The translations under genes and the position numbers were made by a program. Of a DNA stretch of 64,000 nucleotides, positions 52,711 through 61,685 are shown in pieces. The stretch's first letter is position 1, and each line of letters starts with the position of its first letter. The stretch is from positions 1 through 64,000 of the forward strand of contig CAKSQZ010000007.1 in assembly GCA_934486895.1 (NCBI GenBank), read 5' to 3'. This DNA is from an uncultured Eubacteriales bacterium (lineage in GTDB: Bacteria; Bacillota; Clostridia; Oscillospirales; Acutalibacteraceae). The notes under the pieces were generated by a model. It did not search any database. It was not told where the DNA came from and worked only from the letters and a program-made list of their open reading frames with translations.

Positions 52711-53519
52711 AACCTGTTTTCAACAAAGCCGATATATTCGGCGACCGCACCCTCAACTGCCGTTTTATCGCAGACAAGGTCGGCGTATTTTGCAACATCG
52801 TCGGGCGTGCCCTTGACAACCGCACTGTGAGCCGCGCTTTGGAGCAGACCGATATCATTATAAAAATTGCCGATGGAAAATGTATTTTCTTTCGGGATTC
52901 CGAAATGCTCCGCGAGCTTTAAAAGCGCAGTGCCTTTGGTGACGCCTGCGATGACCGCTTCTAAATAAAGCTCGGAGGTATTGACAAATTCAAATCCGTC
53001 GTGCGGCTTTTTCATGAGATAATCGCGGACTTTATCGATCCCCTCTTTTTTATCTGTGAGGAGCACCTTGTTCCATTTTAACTCATTAACATCACAAATG
53101 CAAGCATTAATATAATCTACTTTTTCATAACTTAAATGATCGAGCAGCGTTTCGTTTATGTTCATAACATAAAGATCGCGGCCCGAATAGATCTCGACCG
53201 CCACATTCTTAAATCTTTTTTGAATATCGAACACGATTTCTTTAAGATTTTCTGGCAGTGAAAGCGAATAGATCTCGCGCTCGTTTTTATAGTCGTATAA
53301 CGTGTGACCGTTGTTGACGATCGCCGGAGTATCGGTCGGGATCACTTCCGCGAGAGCACGGGCTGCCTCGATCCCTCTGCCTGTGGCTATGGCAAATTTG
53401 CCGCCGTTGTCTGTGAACTCTTTTATTTTGAGCAGATTCTGCTTTGGAATATTGTTTTGATTTTCGTAAAGCGTGCCGTCTAAATCGGTGCCGATAATCA
53501 CATTGTCATATCTTCGCAT
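52707..53519 (-). CDS. HAD-superfamily hydrolase, Cof type
   Basis: This 270-aa phosphatase has motif I IIGTDLDGTLYEN at the start, motif II in KFAIATGRG, the lysine of motif III in TKGTALLKLA and a C2-type cap. Motif IV reads FSIGNFYNDIGLL, where most relatives have GDxxND, so one acidic metal ligand is replaced by Asn. Substrates are probably sugar phosphates or flavin nucleotides, but none can be assigned. The start overlaps the rluD end by 14 bases. Confidence 0.88.
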   Translation of the reverse strand: MRRYDNVIIGTDLDGTLYENQNNIPKQNLLKIKEFTDNGGKFAIATGRGIEAARALAEVIPTDTPAIVNNGHTLYDYKNEREIYSLSLPENLKEIVFDIQKRFKNVAVEIYSGRDLYVMNINETLLDHLSYEKVDYINACICDVNELKWNKVLLTDKKEGIDKVRDYLMKKPHDGFEFVNTSELYLEAVIAGVTKGTALLKLAEHFGIPKENTFSIGNFYNDIGLLQSAAHSAVVKGTPDDVAKYADLVCDKTAVEGAVAEYIGFVENRF

Positions 53520-54432
53520 TGGTTTTCCTCTTTAGTTTCTCCAAAAACTCTTTGAAATAATCGGGAAGCGGGCTGTCGAATTCAAGATACTTTCCGTTTG
53601 GGTGGACAAAGCCTATCTTCTTTGCGTGCAGGCACTGCCCTTCAAACTCTTTTTGCGGCTTAGCACCGTACATCTCATCTCCCGCAACAGGACGGCCTAT
53701 ATACGCCATGTGAACGCGAATCTGATGTGTTCTGCCTGTTTCAAGCCGCAAGCGCAGATGAGTGAACCCGTCAAACCGCTCGACGACGGTATAATGCGTC
53801 ACAGCGTGTTTTGAGTTTTTATCGGTGACTGCCATCTGCTTGCGCTTGACCGGGTGGCGGCCGATAGGCGCGTCTATTGTGCCCTGATCGTCCTTAAAGC
53901 CGCCTGTGACAACCGCTTCATACTCTCTTAAAAAACTGTGTTCTTTTATTTGTTCCGCCAGAAAACGATGGGAATTATCGTTTTTGGCGACTATAAGCAA
54001 GCCGCTTGTGTTTTTATCGATACGATGCACTATCCCGGGGCGGATAACGCCGTTGATCCCGGAAAGCGAATCGCCGCAGTGATACAAAAGCGCGTTGACA
54101 AGTGTGCCGTCCGGATTGCCCGGGGCAGGATGAACGACCATGCCTTTAGGCTTATTGACAACGAGAAGATCATCGTCTTCATAAACGATATCTAGCGGAA
54201 TATTCTGCGGGCGCGCGGTGCTCGGCTCGGGGTCGGGCAGACGCAGTTCTATTTTATCGCCGGGCTTCAGCTTGCGGTTTTTTGCAGCCGGTGTGCCGTT
54301 TATCAGCACATCGCCGCTTTCTATCAATGCCGCCGCGGCCGATCTCGAAATATCCCCGCACTGCTCTGATATATATTTATCCGCTCTCGGCAGATCGTCT
54401 GTTTCAACGGTTAAAAACAGCTTGTCGCTCAT
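53506..54432 (-). CDS. rluD: RluD-family 23S rRNA pseudouridine synthase
   Basis: This 308-aa protein has an N-terminal S4 domain (RADKYISEQCGDISRSAAAA), then the catalytic domain with the Asp motif HRIDKNTSGLLIVAKND (near residue 140) and LRLETGRTHQIRVHMAYIGR. It converts uridines to pseudouridine in large-subunit rRNA. The frame extends to 54729, but that part runs inside lspA; the ATG overlaps the lspA stop (ATGA). The lspA-rluD pair is standard in Firmicutes. Confidence 0.93.
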   Translation of the reverse strand: MSDKLFLTVETDDLPRADKYISEQCGDISRSAAAALIESGDVLINGTPAAKNRKLKPGDKIELRLPDPEPSTARPQNIPLDIVYEDDDLLVVNKPKGMVVHPAPGNPDGTLVNALLYHCGDSLSGINGVIRPGIVHRIDKNTSGLLIVAKNDNSHRFLAEQIKEHSFLREYEAVVTGGFKDDQGTIDAPIGRHPVKRKQMAVTDKNSKHAVTHYTVVERFDGFTHLRLRLETGRTHQIRVHMAYIGRPVAGDEMYGAKPQKEFEGQCLHAKKIGFVHPNGKYLEFDSPLPDYFKEFLEKLKRKTNAKI

Positions 54433-54914
54433 TCTTTCGGTTCGCTGCTCTGTCGGCTTTTGAAAACATCGATCAAAACATACAGGATCATCAAGCCGCA
54501 GCCGATAACAACGGCGCAATCGGCTATGTTGAAAACATAAAACTTCACGAAGATCGCATTGATAAAGTCGATAACAAAACCTCTGAAAATGCGATCGATC
54601 ATGTTGCCTATGCCGCCCGCGACGACTAAAACGATAGCAGTCGTGAGCAGTTTTGACGATGATTTTTTGAGCATGACCCACACCAGCATTGCGATGACAG
54701 CGACCGCCGTTAGGATCATGAACACCCACCTGTGTTCCGACAAAATCCCGAATGCTGCGCCGCGATTTTCGACATAGCGAAATTCGAGTACATTCGGAAT
54801 GACTGTGACGGAACTTTCGGGCGCAAGAAAAGAGAGAGAAAGCAATTTAGTCAACTGATCTGCGGCTATGACCGAAATGATCACAAGCAGTGCAAATATG
54901 CGTTGTTTTCGCAT
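54429..54914 (-). CDS. lspA: Lipoprotein signal peptidase II
   Basis: This 161-aa aspartic membrane protease has four membrane helices. The catalytic aspartates lie in GGIGNMIDRIFRG and VFNIADCAVVIG, and the FRYVENRGAAFGIL region is present. It removes signal peptides from prolipoproteins such as those encoded in this window. It lies between ileS and rluD. Confidence 0.95.
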   Translation of the reverse strand: MRKQRIFALLVIISVIAADQLTKLLSLSFLAPESSVTVIPNVLEFRYVENRGAAFGILSEHRWVFMILTAVAVIAMLVWVMLKKSSSKLLTTAIVLVVAGGIGNMIDRIFRGFVIDFINAIFVKFYVFNIADCAVVIGCGLMILYVLIDVFKSRQSSEPKE

Positions 54915-54934
54915 TTCTCTCTCCCCTTTTCATT

Positions 54935-57712
54935 TTATTTCAAGATACCTGCGCAACGGGCGCAAAGGTCACTGTGCTCACTGTCTTTTCCGACTGTATC
55001 GCTGTATGTCCAGCAGCGAGCGCACTTTTCACCGTCTGCATGGCTGACGGTTACACCGACTCTGTCTCCTGCAACATCGCCGCCCTTGCCGTCATGAACG
55101 GTTACGGCTGATACGATGAACAGTGCCGGAAGATCATCGCCGAACGAACGAAGAAGCTCCGCATCACTATCGGCATAAATATCGAGCTTGGCTTCGAGCG
55201 AAGAGCCGATCTTCTTCTCGTTTCTCGCTATTTCGAGAGCTTTCTTGATATCCTCGCGGATCTTTTCAAGCTCGCTGTAACGGGTCTTGATCTGCTCATC
55301 ATCTGCGATAAGATCGGTCCGCGGGATTTCGTTGAACACGATATTTTCCCTATCCTTATCCGATGTGTGCGGCATGAAGCTCCAGATTTCATCCGCTGTG
55401 AACGCGAGGATAGGTGCGATCATGAGCGTGAGTGCATCAAGGATCTTATAGATAGCTGTCTGTGCCGAACGGCGGGAAAGACTGTCTTTCTTCTCAACAT
55501 AAAGTCTGTCTTTCAGGACATCGAGATAAAAGTTTGACATATCGACAACGCAGAAATTATGGACTGCGTGGTAGATGATATGATACTCGAAATTATCATA
55601 GGCCTCGTTGACGCGCTTGATAAGATCATTAGTGAGCATAAGAGCATACTTATCGATATCGAAAAGCTGATCATCCGCTACCATATCCTTATCGGGATCA
55701 AAATCGCTGATATTGCCTAAGATAAAGCGGGCGGTGTTTCTGATCTTTCTGTAACTTTCGGAAAGCTGCTTTAAGATAGCATCGGAGATACGGATATCAG
55801 CATGATAATCGGATGACGCTACCCAAAGTCTGAGGATATCGGCACCGTATTTCGGAACGATATCATCCGGCATGACAGTGTTGCCAATGGATTTCGACAT
55901 CTTCTTGCCCTCACCGTCTACGACCCAGCCGTGAGTTACGACTGTTTTATAAGGTGCTTTGCCTGTTGTTGCGACAGATGTGAGAAGCGACGACTGGAAC
56001 CAGCCTCTGTACTGATCGGCGCCTTCCAGATAAAGATCTGCCGGCCATTTGAGATAATCGCGGTTTTTAAGAACAGCCGCATGAGTTGTACCCGAATCAA
56101 ACCAGACATCCATGATATCTGTTTCTTTTTTGAAGTGAGTGCAGCCGCATGAGCAATGTGCGTCCTTCGGCATAAGCTCTTCTTCGCTCATTTCATACCA
56201 AGCGTCCGCTCCCTTTTCGCGGAAGATATCCGCGATCTTTTTGATCGATTCGGGAGTTATATACTCTTTCTTGCAATCCTCGCAATAGAAGATCGGGATC
56301 GGAACACCCCATACGCGCTGGCGGGAGATACACCAATCGGAACGGTCCTTTACCATGGACGCGATACGGTCGTGACCCCAGCCGGGGATCCATTTAACTT
56401 TATCAATCTCGCTTATAGCCTGATCGGCAAACTTCGAGATAGAGCAGAACCACTGCTCTGTTGCGCGGAACAAAATCGGAGATTTGCAGCGCCAGCAATG
56501 CGGATACTGATGGATGATCTTCTGCAATGCAAAGAGGTTGCCGGTGTCTTCAAGGTGCTGAGCGATGGCTTTATTTGCATCGTCGGTTTTAAGGCCTGCA
56601 AACATTCCAGCCTCTTCGGTGAGAACGCCCTTACTGTCGACCGGAACAACCATCGGGATCTCGGGGTACTTGCGGCACACTTCAAAGTCATCAACGCCGT
56701 GGCCCGGAGCTGTGTGGACACAGCCTGTACCGCTTTCAAGAGTTACATGATCGCCCACGATGACAAGAGAATCACGGTCGATGAACGGGTGGCGTGTCTT
56801 CATATATTCAAGCTCGCTGCCTTTGATTCTGCCGACTATCTCATAGTCCTCGATCTTTGCGGCAGCCATCGAAACCGCTGTGAGCTCCTCTGCCAGAACA
56901 TAATACTCGCCGTTTGCTTTGACAAGGACATAATCATAGTTCGGGCCTACGCAGATCGCAAGGTTTGCAGGGAGCGTCCATGTGGTAGTTGTCCAGATAA
57001 CGAAATATGTTTTGGAAAGATCTGCTCCCATTGCGGTAAGCAATCCCTTATCGTCGGTCACATTGAACTTTACATAGATTGAATAGCACGGATCTTCCGA
57101 ATATTCGATCTCGGCTTCCGCAAGAGCTGTCTGACATTCGGGGCACCAATAGACCGGCTTCAGGCCCTTATAGATATAGCCTTTCTGAGCCATCTGACCG
57201 AAAACCTCGATCTGAGTTGCTACAAATTCATTCTTCAGTGTGAGATAGGGATTATCCCACTCGCCGAGAACGCCGAGACGCTTAAACTGATTTTTCTGAT
57301 CTTCGACAAAACCCAGAGCAAACTCTCTGCAAAGCTTTCTGATCTTCAAAGGCGTCATCTCTTCGGATGATTTGACACCTGCCGCCTTACGGGCTTTGAG
57401 CTCGGTAGGCAGACCGTGAGTGTCATATCCTGGGACATACGGCGCTTTATAGCCTGTCATATTTTTATAGCGGATAACAAAGTCTTTCAAGATCTTATTG
57501 AGCGCTGTGCCCATGTGGATCTTACCGTTTGCATAAGGCGGGCCGTCGTGCAGAATGTACTCAGGCTTACCTTCGTTTTTCTGCATCAGCTTTTCATAGA
57601 CCTTATCGTCGTACCACTTTTCAAGCGAAACGGGTTCTTTTGTTGCAAGACCCGCTCTCATGCTGAAATCGGTAGACATCATATTCAGCGTGTCTTTATA
57701 GTCCTGTGCCAT
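54935..57712 (-). CDS. ileS: Isoleucyl-tRNA synthetase
   Basis: This 925-aa class Ia synthetase has the HIGH-type motif (GKIHMGTALNKILKD, near residue 63), a large editing domain, the KMSKS loop (GKKMSKSIGNTVMP, near residue 604) and a C-terminal zinc knuckle (CARCWTYSDTVGKDSEHSDL then CARC). It charges tRNA-Ile. The frame extends to 57823, but AAGGAG precedes ATG 57712. No T-box lies in the short gap after divIVA. Confidence 0.97.
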   Translation of the reverse strand: MAQDYKDTLNMMSTDFSMRAGLATKEPVSLEKWYDDKVYEKLMQKNEGKPEYILHDGPPYANGKIHMGTALNKILKDFVIRYKNMTGYKAPYVPGYDTHGLPTELKARKAAGVKSSEEMTPLKIRKLCREFALGFVEDQKNQFKRLGVLGEWDNPYLTLKNEFVATQIEVFGQMAQKGYIYKGLKPVYWCPECQTALAEAEIEYSEDPCYSIYVKFNVTDDKGLLTAMGADLSKTYFVIWTTTTWTLPANLAICVGPNYDYVLVKANGEYYVLAEELTAVSMAAAKIEDYEIVGRIKGSELEYMKTRHPFIDRDSLVIVGDHVTLESGTGCVHTAPGHGVDDFEVCRKYPEIPMVVPVDSKGVLTEEAGMFAGLKTDDANKAIAQHLEDTGNLFALQKIIHQYPHCWRCKSPILFRATEQWFCSISKFADQAISEIDKVKWIPGWGHDRIASMVKDRSDWCISRQRVWGVPIPIFYCEDCKKEYITPESIKKIADIFREKGADAWYEMSEEELMPKDAHCSCGCTHFKKETDIMDVWFDSGTTHAAVLKNRDYLKWPADLYLEGADQYRGWFQSSLLTSVATTGKAPYKTVVTHGWVVDGEGKKMSKSIGNTVMPDDIVPKYGADILRLWVASSDYHADIRISDAILKQLSESYRKIRNTARFILGNISDFDPDKDMVADDQLFDIDKYALMLTNDLIKRVNEAYDNFEYHIIYHAVHNFCVVDMSNFYLDVLKDRLYVEKKDSLSRRSAQTAIYKILDALTLMIAPILAFTADEIWSFMPHTSDKDRENIVFNEIPRTDLIADDEQIKTRYSELEKIREDIKKALEIARNEKKIGSSLEAKLDIYADSDAELLRSFGDDLPALFIVSAVTVHDGKGGDVAGDRVGVTVSHADGEKCARCWTYSDTVGKDSEHSDLCARCAGILK

Positions 57713-57743
57713 TCTTCCATCTCCTTCAAATGTATACCTGTGC

Positions 57744-58448
57744 TTACTCCGCCGTTTCTTCGCTGCCTGCCGGATCTGCGGGATCGGGCTGAGTTTCTTT
57801 GACATCGGACGCTGTTTCGGCATCCGCGGCGGAAATCGTATCGTCGAAATGCTCGGCGGTGTAGCTTTTTGTTTTTATTGCAGAGATCAAGGTCATGTGC
57901 TTTTTATAAGCATCGAACAATTCGTTTTTGAAATCGTCCACCGCCTGCTTCAAGCTGTTATATGCCTCGGTCTCGTTTTTGATTTTTTCTTCAATTTCAT
58001 AGGAAAGGTTTTTCGCTTTGTTCTGAGCCTGAACAAGGATCCTCTGAGCTTCCATTGTGGATTTGTCCATGAGGTCCTGAGCCTTTGTCTGAGCTTCTGT
58101 GACAACCTTTTCGGCGATCTCGCTCGCTTCTGCGGCGCGATTGTCAGCCTCCTTTGTTTTTTCCTCAAAATATTTATCTGCGGCGTTCTTGCGCTCGCGA
58201 AGGATCTCGTCTCCTGTTTTCTGAGCGCGAAGGATCGCTTCCTTCACAGCATCTTCGTTATCACGATATTCGTTGATCTTATCGGCAAGAACCTGCATCT
58301 TCTCCGAAAACTCGGATGTGAGCTTTGCCATATCGTCATAGTCGCGGGCTATATTGTCAAGAAGATCATCGACCTCTGAAGCCTTATAGCCGGATATGCC
58401 TGATTTTTGGAACTGATACGCTCTGATTTCATCTGCAGTGTAATTCAT
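57744..58448 (-). CDS. divIVA: DivIVA-domain protein
   Basis: This 234-aa protein starts with the DivIVA membrane-binding domain (YQFQKSGISGYKASEVDDLL), followed by a long charged coiled coil (residues about 60-195) and an acidic, Ala/Glu-rich tail. DivIVA marks curved membranes at poles and septa. The ORF reaches 58604, but AAAGGA precedes ATG 58448. It sits between ylmH and ileS as in many Firmicutes. Confidence 0.93.
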   Translation of the reverse strand: MNYTADEIRAYQFQKSGISGYKASEVDDLLDNIARDYDDMAKLTSEFSEKMQVLADKINEYRDNEDAVKEAILRAQKTGDEILRERKNAADKYFEEKTKEADNRAAEASEIAEKVVTEAQTKAQDLMDKSTMEAQRILVQAQNKAKNLSYEIEEKIKNETEAYNSLKQAVDDFKNELFDAYKKHMTLISAIKTKSYTAEHFDDTISAADAETASDVKETQPDPADPAGSEETAE

Positions 58449-58468
58449 AAAGATCGTCCTTTCGTTTT

Positions 58469-59215
58469 TCACTTCATTTTGCGTGCTTGCAAACGCAGCC
58501 TGCCTTTCTTGGTCGGCTGCGAGATAGAATCTATTATGTATTTTCCTCGTTTTAGTATGGTTATTACCGCACTGTCCGATACCTGTGCGCTTACATTTTT
58601 GCACTCTGAGCCGTTCAGCTTAACACCGCCCGATGTTATCCGAGCCGCCGCTTTCTCTCTCGAATCGCCGGCAAGTGCACCTACCACGCAATCAAGCCGT
58701 GCCGACGCGACTGTTCCCGATATCGGCTCATATTCTCTTTCCGGAAAAGAAAAATCATCGATGCCTATGCTGAGGCTGAGTGCAACTCTGCCCGCTTTTT
58801 CAAGCTGAGAGATAACATAATTCGCAATATCGGAATGGAGAAATATCGCTGCCGTGCCTTTTGAGACTACTATATCGCCGACACTTGACCGCTTGATACC
58901 GAGCGCCATCAAAGCACCGAGAATGTCGCGGTGAGCCAGGGAAAATGCGGGATTAAAGCTCGCTTTCACCGGAGTTATCGGGAAATCGCAATAGTCGTCA
59001 TCCGCCCAATCAGGAAGAAAGCAGACGATTTTTCTAACAGCGTCAACATAACCTCCGAAAAAGCGAGCCTTTGCACCAAGCTTTTCAATGAAGCTCTTTG
59101 CGATCAAAACCTCACTGTCGCTCAAAAAGCCGACATATTTCGGGGACGATGTGCATTCGGCCTGCTTTTGCGCGTCTTTAAGGCGTGCTGAAAGTATATC
59201 TGACTCAGATATCAT
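58469..59215 (-). CDS. ylmH: YlmH-family S4-domain RNA-binding protein
   Basis: This 248-aa protein has the YlmH body (KYVGFLSDSEVLIAKSFI, FSLAHRDILGALMALGIKR) and a C-terminal S4 RNA-binding domain (ARLDCVVGALAGDSREKA, then GGVKLNGSECKNVSA). YlmH proteins bind ribosomes or rRNA. The start is ATG 59215, overlapping the sepF stop by one base (TGATG). Confidence 0.92.
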   Translation of the reverse strand: MISESDILSARLKDAQKQAECTSSPKYVGFLSDSEVLIAKSFIEKLGAKARFFGGYVDAVRKIVCFLPDWADDDYCDFPITPVKASFNPAFSLAHRDILGALMALGIKRSSVGDIVVSKGTAAIFLHSDIANYVISQLEKAGRVALSLSIGIDDFSFPEREYEPISGTVASARLDCVVGALAGDSREKAAARITSGGVKLNGSECKNVSAQVSDSAVITILKRGKYIIDSISQPTKKGRLRLQARKMK

Positions 59216-59763
59216 CAATAAGCGAAATAACCGTTATTTTCAAGCTCGTCGAGCAAAGCATCACCCATGACATCGACATTTGCCGGTGTTATGAGGAAGG
59301 TGCGGTGAGCTATCTTTTTGAAGCCGCAGGAATTCGCGTATGCCGCTCCGCTGAGAAAATCGAACAAACGGTGTGCTTCTTTTTCCTCCGTGTTTTCAAG
59401 GTTTAAAACAACCGTTCTTTTAAGATTTATATGATCGGCAATAGCTCTTGCCTCATCAAATGAGACGGGCTTTTGAATGACGACCTGGATCTGAGTTGTC
59501 GCATGGAAGTTAAAGATCTTTGAATTGCGCGAATCGCTGCGCTGATCTGCCTGACGCTCAGCCTGACGGGCGCGTGCGCGCTCCTCTCTTTCTTCTCTTA
59601 CACGACGGCTGCTGTCACTATCGCGATAATTGCCGGAATAGCTGTAAGTATCGCGGCTTTCTTCCTCTGAATCGGTTTCATCTTCCCCGTAATCGTCCTC
59701 ATAATCGTAATCGTCATAGTCGTTTGAGGGCAAAATCGATTTGATCTTATCTAAAAAACCCAT
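59215..59763 (-). CDS. sepF: Cell division protein SepF
   Basis: This 182-aa protein has an amphipathic N-terminal helix (MGFLDKIKSILP) for membrane binding, a disordered acidic and Arg-rich linker, and the SepF core (QIQVVIQKPVSFDEARAIAD, HRTFLITPANVDVMG). It tethers FtsZ to the membrane. The frame reaches 59844, but AAAGGA precedes ATG 59763. It lies between yggS and ylmH; the ylmG gene usually found here is missing. Confidence 0.93.
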   Translation of the reverse strand: MGFLDKIKSILPSNDYDDYDYEDDYGEDETDSEEESRDTYSYSGNYRDSDSSRRVREEREERARARQAERQADQRSDSRNSKIFNFHATTQIQVVIQKPVSFDEARAIADHINLKRTVVLNLENTEEKEAHRLFDFLSGAAYANSCGFKKIAHRTFLITPANVDVMGDALLDELENNGYFAY

Positions 59764-59785
59764 TATTATACCGTCCTTTCGATTA

Positions 59786-60505
59786 TTATAAATAGTTACG
59801 GTGTCCGAAAAGGGCTGTTCCGACTCTGACCATATTTGAACCACACTCTACCGCAAGGTCAAAATCGTCCGACATACCCATAGACAAAATATCCATAGAT
59901 ATATTATCCGCTTTTTTTGCTCGGTTGTCAACAAACAATTTATTCATTTTTGTAAAAATAGATATCTTTTTGCTCATTTCGGCGCCGACAGGGCCTAATG
60001 TCATCAGTCCGCGCACAAAAATCGACTCGATCCCGGCAAGCTCTCCGAGAAATTCGCCGAGTTCTTCCTGCTCAATACCGCTTTTGCTTATTTCGTTGCC
60101 GATATTTATTTCAACAAGCACATCTGTGGTGATACCGCGCATTTTGCTCTGGCGCGAGATCTCCTTTGCGAGCTTTATTGAATCGACCGACTGGATAAGC
60201 TCAACCTTGCCGACTATCTGGCGAACTTTATTCGTCTGCAGTGTTCCGATGAACTGCTTATGCATTTTATCGGGAAGTTCCGATTCCTTAGACAAAAACT
60301 CCTGCACACGGTTTTCACCCATATAGTTGATACCGCTCTCGAAAGCATGGCTTATGACTGCAGGCTCAACTGTTTTTGTGGCGGCAAGCAGGGTTATTTC
60401 CTCGGGTTTTCTGCCCGACTTTTCGGCAGCGGTGTTCAGTCTTGACAGCACCGATTTATAATTTTCGTCAAACGCTTTGCAACGCTCAATTTCGTACTCG
60501 TTCAT
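59786..60505 (-). CDS. YggS-family pyridoxal-phosphate homeostasis protein
   Basis: This 239-aa PLP-binding TIM-barrel protein (YlmE/YggS, alanine-racemase-like N-domain) has the PLP lysine in LLAATKTVEP (near residue 44), GINYMGENRVQEFL and IGTLQTNKVRQIV. VRGLMTLGPVG and GMSDDFDLAVECGSNMVRVG close the fold. It controls PLP levels and has no known catalysis. The start lies inside the end of the HlyD gene, with AGGAGG upstream. Confidence 0.94.
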   Translation of the reverse strand: MNEYEIERCKAFDENYKSVLSRLNTAAEKSGRKPEEITLLAATKTVEPAVISHAFESGINYMGENRVQEFLSKESELPDKMHKQFIGTLQTNKVRQIVGKVELIQSVDSIKLAKEISRQSKMRGITTDVLVEINIGNEISKSGIEQEELGEFLGELAGIESIFVRGLMTLGPVGAEMSKKISIFTKMNKLFVDNRAKKADNISMDILSMGMSDDFDLAVECGSNMVRVGTALFGHRNYL

Positions 60506-61685
60506 CAATATCGTTACCTCCTATTACAACTTCATCTTTAACTTTAAGGCTTTCACCCGACTTTGCGACGGCAAATTCCCCGCCGTAGTAAAGCACGGTG
60601 ACTTTCTTATATATGATATACTTTCCGACCTGGACATAAACTCCTGTTTCGTTTTCACCGTCGTCATTTTTGACGGTTCTTATCGCTTTGGTGTTGATCT
60701 TCAAGCCGCTGTATTCATTGAAGCTTAAATTTATATCGGTTTTTCTTGTGCTCATGAGCAAAGAGTTTTCGCTCATTGTCGAGAGAATGACAAGCCTGCC
60801 CGATTTTGTTTTATTTATCTTTTCAACTGTAACACGAAGTGTGTCGGAAAAGGTCGGCAGTTTAACGCTGACAGTTGATTTGCCGCTGAGTTTTTCGGCG
60901 GTGTCGGCATCGGTTTCAAACAAAATATAGCTTTTGGCGCTCTTTACTATTTTACCGACTGTGTTTGCCGCTTTCTCCGGATTGCTGAGATCAGGCATTG
61001 CGGTGAGCTCGGTTATTTTGCCAAAGTCTGCCGCAGACTCAAAGCCGTCGGTATAATTGACAAAATAGCCTGCCGCGGGCGCGGTATCGCTCGCTGTGGG
61101 TTTTGACTGAGATTTTTTGAGTTCATCAAGCTGAGACTTATAAGCGGAAATGATATCGGAATAGTCTTTTCGCTCGCCGATAACAAGACTGCGCTGATTA
61201 TAAAGCGAGCCGAGGTCGTCACGCACGGAATAGACTGTTATGAAATCGTTTTTCTCCACAGAGCCGACAAGCGAATAGACATCGAGCTTGAGCTGATCGG
61301 TCACTGTACCGAGGTCGGCGGTGTAATACTTATGCTGGATATCCAGCTTTTCGAGTGAGCTTATCTCCGCCTCCAACGAGTCGATACTGTCGTTTATTCT
61401 GACAGCGTCGCCCGATGAATAATATTCTGCAACAACACTGTTCTTCGCAACTTTTTCGCCGTTGTTAAAGCAATAATAGCGCTCGCCGGAATTGTCGGAT
61501 TTCAGCACCTGTTCATCGCGGAAAACAGTCGCTTCAAATGTTGCGCTGTCACTGCAGGTGATGTTTTCGGCATACTCCCAATTTACCTGATCGGAAAGAA
61601 TACTGACGGTTTTGTACAACACAAACAACGCGATCAAAACGACAACGAGCAATATTATCCAATACTTTTTAAGCTTTGCTTTCAT
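60486..61685 (-). CDS. HlyD-family membrane protein
   Basis: This 399-aa protein has one N-terminal membrane helix (YWIILLVVVLIALFVLYKTV) and a largely extracytoplasmic part. A coiled coil (INDSIDSLEAEISSLEKLDI) and barrel-sandwich features of periplasmic adaptor proteins (VYVQVGKYIIYKKV) are present. No transporter partner is encoded beside it, and its job is unknown. The frame opens at 61754, but GGAGG precedes ATG 61685. It overlaps miaA by 17 bases and yggS by 20. Confidence 0.8.
   Translation of the reverse strand: MKAKLKKYWIILLVVVLIALFVLYKTVSILSDQVNWEYAENITCSDSATFEATVFRDEQVLKSDNSGERYYCFNNGEKVAKNSVVAEYYSSGDAVRINDSIDSLEAEISSLEKLDIQHKYYTADLGTVTDQLKLDVYSLVGSVEKNDFITVYSVRDDLGSLYNQRSLVIGERKDYSDIISAYKSQLDELKKSQSKPTASDTAPAAGYFVNYTDGFESAADFGKITELTAMPDLSNPEKAANTVGKIVKSAKSYILFETDADTAEKLSGKSTVSVKLPTFSDTLRVTVEKINKTKSGRLVILSTMSENSLLMSTRKTDINLSFNEYSGLKINTKAIRTVKNDDGENETGVYVQVGKYIIYKKVTVLYYGGEFAVAKSGESLKVKDEVVIGGNDIDERVRN

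Noticed and set aside
56156..57082. 308-aa plus-strand ORF inside ileS
   Set aside because: Long antisense frame caused by codon bias; ileS on the other strand has all its motifs.
57713..57743. T-box leader for ileS
   Set aside because: The gap to divIVA is too short and contains no T-box motif; the same holds for valS.
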